A DNA stretch of 5,475 nt from JAHBXL01 sp038247555 (GTDB lineage: Bacteria > Planctomycetota > Phycisphaerae > Phycisphaerales > UBA1924): positions 1 through 5,475 of the forward strand of contig JBBRUT010000201.1 in assembly GCA_038247555.1 (NCBI GenBank). The letters are read 5' to 3'. Below the pieces are notes generated by a model. It worked only from the letters and a program-made list of their open reading frames with translations, did no database searches and had not been told where the DNA came from. How positions within the stretch are numbered: the stretch's first letter is position 1; every line of letters begins with the position of its first letter. Positions 5,166-5,475 of the stretch are shown here, one piece after another. Position numbers and translations under genes: made by a program.

Positions 5166-5475
5166 ATGACCCACGCCCCCGATGTCGCCTTGGTCCGCGC
5201 GCTCCGCCAGAACGCCGCGACAATCGCCTTGATGGGTGTCGACTTTGTGCCTGTTCGATCGCACACCAATGCTCCGATGGTGCCCTCGGAGTTGGAACCC
5301 AAGCCGCTCATTGCACCCACAAAGCCTGAACCGGTCGTTGCGCGAGTTGTCGCCCAGCAGCCGGCTGTCGCAGTCGGCGCGCCGCGGCCCCCGGAGAGTT
5401 CCGCGGGAACGGATGTTGCAGATGGTTCGCGTGAGCGTGCCCAGCAGCAGCTCGATGACCTTCTGGCCCGCTACG
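5166..5475 (+). CDS. N-terminal part of a possible family-4 uracil-DNA glycosylase
   Basis: 103 complete codons, then the window ends. Residues 8-30 (ALVRALRQNAATIALMGVDFVPV) form an amphipathic helix followed by a short strand. Residues 31-88 are a Pro/Val-rich linker. Residues 89-103 start a second helix (RERAQQQLDDLLARY). This layout of a leader helix with GVDF-VP, a variable linker, then a helix ending in ARY, resembles the region before the catalytic domain in family-4 (iron-sulfur) uracil-DNA glycosylases of planctomycetes. Such enzymes remove uracil from DNA. The catalytic motifs and cluster cysteines would lie past the window, so the call is inference. The nearest GGAG (5146-5149) is 16 bases from the ATG, too far to be a good ribosome site. 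The mRNA may be leaderless. Confidence 0.5.
   Translation, partial: MTHAPDVALVRALRQNAATIALMGVDFVPVRSHTNAPMVPSELEPKPLIAPTKPEPVVARVVAQQPAVAVGAPRPPESSAGTDVADGSRERAQQQLDDLLARY

Overview
This 5.5-kb, GC-rich window looks like chromosomal DNA of a planctomycete, most likely of the Phycisphaerae type. The main support is the first gene, whose product ends in a PEP-CTERM-like tail of the form VPAPG, then a Gly/Ala/Leu-rich helix, then RRRR. This tail variant is familiar from that group. Three further secreted or lipid-anchored proteins with Ala/Pro-rich linkers fit the same picture. The taxonomic assignment is inference from protein style, because no rRNA or marker gene is present.

Layout from left to right: (1) 7-903 (+), a secreted PEP-CTERM-type protein, followed by a strong intrinsic terminator at 936-970. 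(2) 992-1594 (-), a small lipoprotein convergent with gene 1. (3) 1595-1788, a divergent intergenic region with nested inverted repeats around a perfect TTGACA box. (4) 1789-2484 (+), a second putative lipoprotein. Its reading frame stays open for 47 more codons after the TAG stop, so the C-terminus may be recently truncated. (5) 2669-3937 (+), an exported protein with a roughly 240-residue Pro/Ala-rich linker and a C-terminal FecR-like domain. A hairpin follows it. (6) 4090-4731 (+), an uncharacterised cytosolic protein of 213 residues with a tentative barstar-like layout. (7) 4823-5122 (+), a 99-residue single-pass membrane protein with a glycine zipper and a Pro-rich tail. (8) 5166 to the window end (+), the N-terminus of a larger protein that resembles the leader region of family-4 uracil-DNA glycosylases.

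Genes 4-8 all run on the plus strand with gaps of 43-184 bp, so they may be partly co-transcribed, but a hairpin after gene 5 and promoter-like boxes before genes 7 and 8 argue for several units. The first five genes point to envelope or surface functions; genes 6 and 8 look cytosolic. No mobile element, CRISPR array, tRNA or rRNA is visible. Most other long open frames are GC-rich shadows of these genes. I see no clear new multi-gene system. The best leads are the in-frame tail after the TAG at 2482, the nested repeats in the divergent promoter region, the tentative barstar-like protein, and a possible leaderless start at 5166.
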